Positions 57,837 through 64,000 of a stretch of 64,000 nt of DNA are shown here, in pieces. The stretch is from Diaporthe sp. PMI_573. Lineage: Eukaryota > Ascomycota > Sordariomycetes > Diaporthales > Diaporthaceae. The stretch's first letter is position 1. Each line of letters opens with the position of its first letter. The stretch is from assembly GCA_021399435.1 (NCBI GenBank), contig JAJTUP010000016.1, positions 620,001-684,000 of the forward strand, given 5' to 3'. A model generated the notes under the pieces. The model searched no databases. It was given only the letters and a program-made list of their open reading frames with translations, and was not told where the DNA came from. The position numbers and the translations under genes were made by a program.

Positions 57837-60800
57837 AGCGGCGGCGGCGGCGTCGGCGGCTTCTGGCCGATCACGAGGAAAGGCAGATGTTGAAACGAGT
57901 CAAATGACTTCCTCGTCGGCGCGCCCTCTATTCCTGTGACTATATCGCCGTCGCCACGGGCGGCTTGCTTGTGTCCGTGACGAAAAGTGCAACCCAACCC
58001 AAACCCCAAAAACGAAAATGCCGAGGCACCCCGGTCACGGATTCGGGCCGGGGATTATGTTGATCTTGGGACGGGACCAGGGAAATGGATGGGGGGGAGT
58101 TTGAGTGAGTGTCACGCGGGCGGACGGACACCTTAACCCCGGAGCTCTCAGGCCGTCCGCCGTCCCGCCGCCACCACCTGGGTCATCAGTCCCAAACCTG
58201 ATTTTAGATTCCTTTGGTCTGCTGCTACTGTCAGCCCGAAGGCAACAACAACAACAAAAACAAGAAACGAAAGTGCCCGGACCCCTGGTTCCCTCGCGAG
58301 GCGAGAAAGAGAGATTATTTCCGTCGGTCGGTCCATCGCCGGGCATGACAGATGACAAGAACGAGTCAGACGGTTCACAGGGCAACGTAAGAAGCGAGGC
58401 GGAGGAAATACCGCGCTGTGGTATTTCCGTTCGCCAATGTTTCAACAATGTAGATATCGCCTGATTTTTGGCGGATGCGTTCGTCTACATGCTGCTGCAT
58501 CTAACCAAGTTCCAGTGTTTCCCCCCAATTTTTCACTACTTCCACGGGAACGAATGAACCAGAATCGACCCCCACGGATAAAGAAAATGGAGGGGGAGTG
58601 AAAACGGACGAACGAAGCTGTCCATCTCCGGGAACCACGGCACAATAATATAATAACATAACTCAACCCCTAATATTGGTATGGGTGGAAAGCAAGGTTT
58701 TAACATTTTAGAACCAAGATTTCGAACCAAGTTTGGCAAGTTTGGGGTTTCCCAAATCCCAAATGAGAAATATTACCATTGCGTGTAATTTCAAGGGGGG
58801 GGGAGGGAACCAAACTTGGAAAACCAGTGTGTCCCGTGGGATGGGATGTGGGTTGCAGCACATGGCAAAACGGTGTGTGTCATTATCGCCTGCATGAACA
58901 CCCCAAGGGAACGTTCACGTGCACCATTCTCAGGACAGGATAATAGTGTACAAAAGATCCCGTCCCAGTTCCTGATTCCCTTTTGAAATTCATCAATCAC
59001 GCGCACATGCGCGGCGTGCGTATGTACGTGGGGACCCAACCAGGCCAGGCCAGGCCAGGCCAGGCGAGGAACGGGGACCAACACTTGCATTTTATGATCA
59101 GGGCTGGCGGGTTGCGGAGTCACGAGGTCTGTGTCGTTCATCTGTGTTAAACAGATTAAATGAGGCGGCTCTTACCAGGTGCCCGTCTATTATTAGAGAC
59201 GTCAGTCAATAGGGAGGCCCGTGACAGAGTCTATTGACTGATTGACTGCCTTGTCGCTTGTCCAGCCTTGGCTGGAGGATACACTCCGGGAGGTCTGCCG
59301 CCCCAGGCACAAGGCACAGGGAAAAAAGCGGGCATCAGATTCTCGCAGACCCTTCCGAGGAAACCACCTCTGTCCTCGCGAAATTCCGCCCACGTATCCA
59401 ACTGTGCCTCAGGAAAACTTGGTCAGCCCCCAGGGCGGTGAAGAAGCCGTAGGAACCTCGGGGAATTTGCAGACGGGCCACGATGGCGTCGGCCACTGGA
59501 GGGCTACTGTGCATGTCAAGGGGACCTCCGAGTCAACTGGCCTGCTAATTCCATGCCTGCGCTTGACCGCGGAGTCGGGCTCGCGAAGTGGCACAGGGGG
59601 ATAGAAAAATTCGCCCGCAGCCCAAAGAGCTGATGGATAGCCAGGCGCAGGATTGCCAAGACGGAACCAGCAGCGCAAGTGTCTCAACCGTCGCGGTCTA
59701 GATTCTCACTCTTGTCATCACTGAACACTAAACCGTGTGGCGGGCGGTTCGTCTCCCACATTCTCCCTCTCACGCCGTGCTGCAATGTGGCCGGACTGAG
59801 TCTTCCGGGAAGGTTTAAACAACAGCCGTAGTCAGTGAGTTTATCTACTAAGCTGCTGCATGCTCCCTCGGGTGTGTGGGTCCCTGAGGCAAGTGATGAG
59901 ATCAAGACTTTTGGTTAGCGAGTGAGGCGGACGGAGGGAGACGTGGGTCCGCTGGGCTCATTGGCCCCGCGCTGTCCATCACGAGCCACGCCATCCCGAC
60001 GAGCGGAACTCTGCTAGACCCTGACTGAACTATGGGAAATGCGCAGAATGCCATGGTTTGGGAGCGCGAGTCCCGGTAGTTTTCCCAGTTTCTGTGTACC
60101 ATCAAACTTCCGTACCAGCGCCAGTGAAATCTGTCAGAATTTAGTCCCCACTGGCACTGCAGGACCAAGTCAATCCTGTCCTAGCCCAAGGGCTTGGGAG
60201 CGGTGTCCCGTGGCAGACAGGGTGTTTTAGGGGGGCACATCGGGCTGTCCCTGACTACTTGCTGTAGTACATGCCATGGTCCTGCGTGCCTTGGTAGGTG
60301 CCAGGCTTATTAGAATGATTTGTGCAGACTTGGATCAACAACGGTCTGGGCCGTCGCGATGAAGAGAAACCTGCAGTCTCGTATGTCGACAGTGAGGCCC
60401 TTCAGATGAATGATGAGCACCGCCGGAGTTACCTTGTACGACAGAGTGAGCAGTGAGATGTCGTCACAAGCCCCTCGATTCGATTCTTCCAGAACGCCCG
60501 TGGTGGAGAGAAGGGTAAGCGGGATGACGATTGCCAACACCACCGCAGCACGCACGCAGCTGCGCATTGCTGTGCTGCGCCGTGTCCGCCTTGGTGCCAG
60601 CAATTCGCGAGCACTGCGCAGAGCATTTTATCGCACAAAGTTAACTCGCGATTTGGACAAGGGAGGTGGTCTGTCTGCCTGCATGGTGATGTAGCATCGC
60701 ATCGGCATCTAGAGCCTCGTGCCGAGCTGTCGAGGCCACCACAGACCGAACCTTAAAGGCAAGATCAAAGGTGTCGCTACTTCTTCGCTGGTGTCGTGCC

Positions 60801-63800
60801 TGGGGGCATGGCGAAGTCGGGTCGATCCTGTCGGATTCTCAAGGGGCCCCGAGAAAGCCTTCAAGCCTGCTCTGCTTGTCCGGTTACCTGTGAGGACGGG
60901 AGAGCAGCGGCCACGTGAATTACAGCGGTAAGATGACCCCACGGTCAAGTTCCTGGTGGACTGGTGGGGCATCGCATCGAACTTGGAAGCGAGTGGAACC
61001 TCTCACGCACATCACCCAGCCTGGGGGAAATCAATCCCCACCGCACGGGAAAATGGCTGAACTGGCGGAATGAGCGAGTACACAGTATTGGAGGAGTGGA
61101 GGACTGCGCGCGCTTGAACTGGTGGGCAACCGCGATCAAGTCCACGAGAGAGTGACCAAGTTGACGAGATCTCGGGCTCCCTGCCCGCACTGTGGACTGT
61201 ATCTTGGCATCTCCGAGAGGCCATGGAGTTTTACCATGGGATTGGAACATGGACAGAGTTTGCCAGGGGGCTCGGGAAGGGCCATCTTGCTGGAATGTCG
61301 GCCCTCCACAGTTGTTATTTTAGAGCAGACGCCGTTCACGGATAGACGAGGCCCATCAGTGGTGACGCATCGTCGTACGCACGACGATCAATTTGCCGTG
61401 GCACCTCGAAGCGACGCATCGTGACCTAGGAAAAGACCAGTCGAGACCGTCTCGAAACGGATCCGTAATGCAGTGAAATGACTGAGTGGATAATCGACTC
61501 GACTCGCACAAATCTCGATGGCTTCACGACGGCCCTCTGTTGTTCGTATCATGCCAGAATGCTTGCCTGCTCGACTGGTTGACAAACACTCGCTGCATTG
61601 CAGCCCGGTAGGGTACCACGGCGTGTGCAGCATGTGCGGCGTGTGTGCATGGCGTGTGCAGGTCACTCCCCCCTTTGGAAAGCTGAGGTGGTCTGAGTGA
61701 AACACATCTGGCTCTGGCTGGGCTCATGGACTCGGTTCTAGAAGCACCATAGTCCCATCAATGACGATGATGAGGTTTGAGTGGCAGGTGGGGGTGGGTG
61801 ATAAGGAAGTAACCGCGCGCGCGGGGGACAGTTGCCCTACGCGGCTTGTTCCTCCCCAGCGGCGCCGTTAACAGCGGGTTCTGGAAAATAGGGGTCTTGG
61901 GCCCTGTCGGGGGTGGTCATTGGCCAGGACCCCGAATTGAGATGTGACGCTGCTTCAGTTTTGAGTTTTGGCTTGCAACAAGGCAGGCCCGACCAGAATG
62001 GGGCCGAAAGCTGCCGTATGTCGTCATTAGTACGCCACCGAGGAGCATGCTCGAGGTACGTACTGCATCCGGGTGACTGCCGCACCGCGTGGGACTGCAG
62101 AACAGGTACACTGCTGTCCCAGCCTGGTATTTTCCAATTCTGCATCCTGCCCCGTCTCGATCAGAGCAACCCCCCCCCCAAACACCCACCCCGACACACT
62201 GCACGGAGCCTCTGAGCCTGTCTGCCCTGTCAGCCTGTGTGACTCCAGGCTGCCTGGCCGTATACGGAACCCACCGAGATCATGAACCACGTCTACGGGC
62301 CGCTGGAGATCCTGTACTACCTGCGCATCTGACTGCAAGCAAAACCATCAGGCCAACGGGCTCTTTTTTCGATCCCGCGTGATCGTGGATGGAAAGTGGA
62401 ACACTGGCGGCAAAACAACGAACATCATGGTCGCAAGAGCAGAGCGCCCGCTTTTTGCGTCACTCTACTTTCATCATGACGACGGTGACGACAACGAGTT
62501 AGGGAGTCAGGCCCTCTGCGAGCAATGAGTGCCTCTGCCTCAGTGCCTGGGTGCCCAAGAACCTCACAGCAGAAGCATGTCGCCAACGATTACCAAGATT
62601 GTGTGGCACGCGGGCCGTTTCAGTAATTCTGGCTGCTGTGGGAAGCAATGGGCCCTATTTGTTGCTCATGTGGACTGATGGAGAGAGAGACATGCATTGC
62701 AGCGACCAAACACAAGTAGAGCATGTCGAAACGCCGTCGCCGAACGGATGCGTGGGCCGTCCTTCATGTCACAGGTTTGCGCCGAGCTGGTGGGAGATTG
62801 ATAGGCGGTGATAGTCACTCGCTGAAGCAACGGTGTGATAAGATGCCAATGTAGCCCAGCTCTTCGCGCCCTGGTGGTTTGCGAGCAGTGCAGATCACTT
62901 CCCCCCTAGAACATTTGCTCCGGATATGCCCTCCTCGCCCTCACCCCTGGGCCCTGTTCCCCTCCGTGTTGCCGCGCTCGTGTCTTTCTGCATTTCCATT
63001 TCCCCATCCCAGGCGTGCCCTTTTTGCCGTCCTGCTACATGCGCATCAATCTACAGTTGGTCTATACAGTGTTGGTCTGACGGGCCGATAGTACAAAGTA
63101 ATGATTGGAAGGGTATTCTTCGGATGTACAAAACACATGGCCATGACCCAGTGCGAGTACATGCATATTACAGAGAGCCACGGCTGAGCATCGCGTTCTG
63201 AAGACGACATGCCGTGCCGGTATTTTCAAATACGGACAATCTGTGTGCTAACTAACCATAGTCTACTCATCCTCACCTGATGTCGGCATTAGGGCAGCAG
63301 TAGATAGAAACTAGGGACTGTGAAGGTGTTTTGGCTTATCACGTCTGACAGGACCCCTCTTTCTCTCGTCCAGGCGGAGTTCGAGGCGTTGCCCAAAGGA
63401 GATGGCCAAGTCCAGCAAAGGCTTGTTCCGCACCCTCACGCTACCAGAAAGAAGGTGGTGGTCTCCCCCCATCTCTTGGACCCCTACTTTTCGGGCCTCT
63501 CAGGTTCCAGACCATCATCCGTTGCCCACGCGGACTGATCATTAGTCGTCTTGCGCCTTGTTTGTTTGGTTTCTGTCCGCTGATTCCCTGACTCTTGGTC
63601 TGTCTGCCTGTCTGCCTGCAATGACTGTTATTCAGCTGCAGAGACCTGGCAGTCCACGTACTGGAATAGAGCAGCTCTGTGTCGACTTGTCTCCCGAAGC
63701 CGGTTGCAGCCTCTTTCTTGGTCCCAGGGGTCAGGGTCCATCTGCTTGTTTCCCTGACCTGAAATTGATAGGCCTCGACCCCCTCCCTGCCCCTCGCCCC

Positions 63801-64000
63801 CAAACCCCTGCCGTCCTCGTTGCAGGGAACTTGCTGATGACATCTGTGTACTGCCCTGTCCCCAGCAAGCAGCCTCGACTTGTTGGACAACCTTCCCCAC
63901 AGGGTACTCAGCAAGGGTCTGGGACCACCAACTATTACTACTATCATATCCAATCCACCCTTGTCCGCCCCCCATGAATCCCATTCCGACATCAACTCCC
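57837..64000. other. 6-kb gene-free region at right edge
   Basis: I find no gene with a supported start, intron set and domain. The open frames are short and overlapping. One minus-strand frame (60310-60567) begins with a signal-peptide-like stretch. The last 500 bp are pyrimidine-rich and resemble a 5' leader of a gene beyond the window. A 5-bp repeat lies at 59.0 kb. Confidence 0.5.
59041..59065. repeat. (CAGGC)5 microsatellite
   Basis: Five perfect CAGGC units in non-coding DNA. Confidence 0.9.

Noticed and set aside
63441..63995. 184-aa minus-strand frame at right edge
   Set aside because: Gly/Arg/Gln-rich text opposite a pyrimidine-rich leader; no domain and no good start.
1..64000. 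CRISPR arrays, insertion sequences, ribosome-binding sites, operons or complete transposons
   Set aside because: The sequence is eukaryotic nuclear DNA. I saw no transposase or reverse-transcriptase motifs and no long terminal or inverted repeats.

Overview
The window is nuclear DNA of a filamentous ascomycete (Pezizomycotina; the metallothionein and overall gene style suggest a Sordariomycete, which is inference). Evidence for this is the short introns (50-100 nt, GT..AG, CTAAC/CTGAC-type branch sites), Zn2Cys6 and fungal C2H2-like regulators, secreted GH families, an HMT1-type ABC transporter and an EDC4-type decapping factor. Genes lie on both strands with no operons. I rebuilt exon structures by hand from splice sites, reading phase and family motifs. 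I ran no alignments and have no transcript data.

Left part (1-20 kb): a 3.7 kb gene-free stretch, a five-exon Zn2Cys6 regulator (3750-5899), a 995-aa C2H2-like zinc-finger protein on the minus strand (8952-12120), a small two-exon gene for an 86-aa charged protein (13373-13683), a GMC oxidoreductase (15053-16967) and a secreted GH16 beta-glucanase (17815-19130).

Middle part (20-33 kb): an ankyrin protein with a long basic amphipathic C-terminus (20217-21581), a secreted GH3 beta-glucosidase with a PA14 insert (21643-24741) divergent from an HMT1-type vacuolar ABC transporter (25310-28218), an alpha/beta hydrolase (28905-29836) and a berberine-bridge-like FAD oxidase (30186-32514) carrying four perfect 21-bp repeats.

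At 33-48 kb: a possible decayed gene (about 33.4-34.3 kb), two atypical kinase/phosphotransferase-fold proteins (35127-36200; 40350-41987), a 27-aa seven-cysteine copper metallothionein (37460-37601), a Ser/Arg-rich protein (38537-39142), a secreted GH92 mannosidase (42237-44735) and a PAQR/IZH membrane protein whose gene includes a 13-nt exon (46140-47275).

Right part (48-64 kb): a 1743-aa EDC4/Ge-1-like P-body protein (48431-53748), divergent from a small membrane protein (55512-56138), a hot-dog thioesterase (56561-57836) and more than 6 kb with no gene I can support.

Two functional themes stand out. One is extracellular carbohydrate attack and oxidation: GH16, GH3, GH92, plus GMC and BBE oxidases. 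The other is metal handling: the HMT1 transporter, metallothionein and the PAQR/IZH protein lie within 22 kb. Neither theme has the tight packing of a classical fungal cluster.
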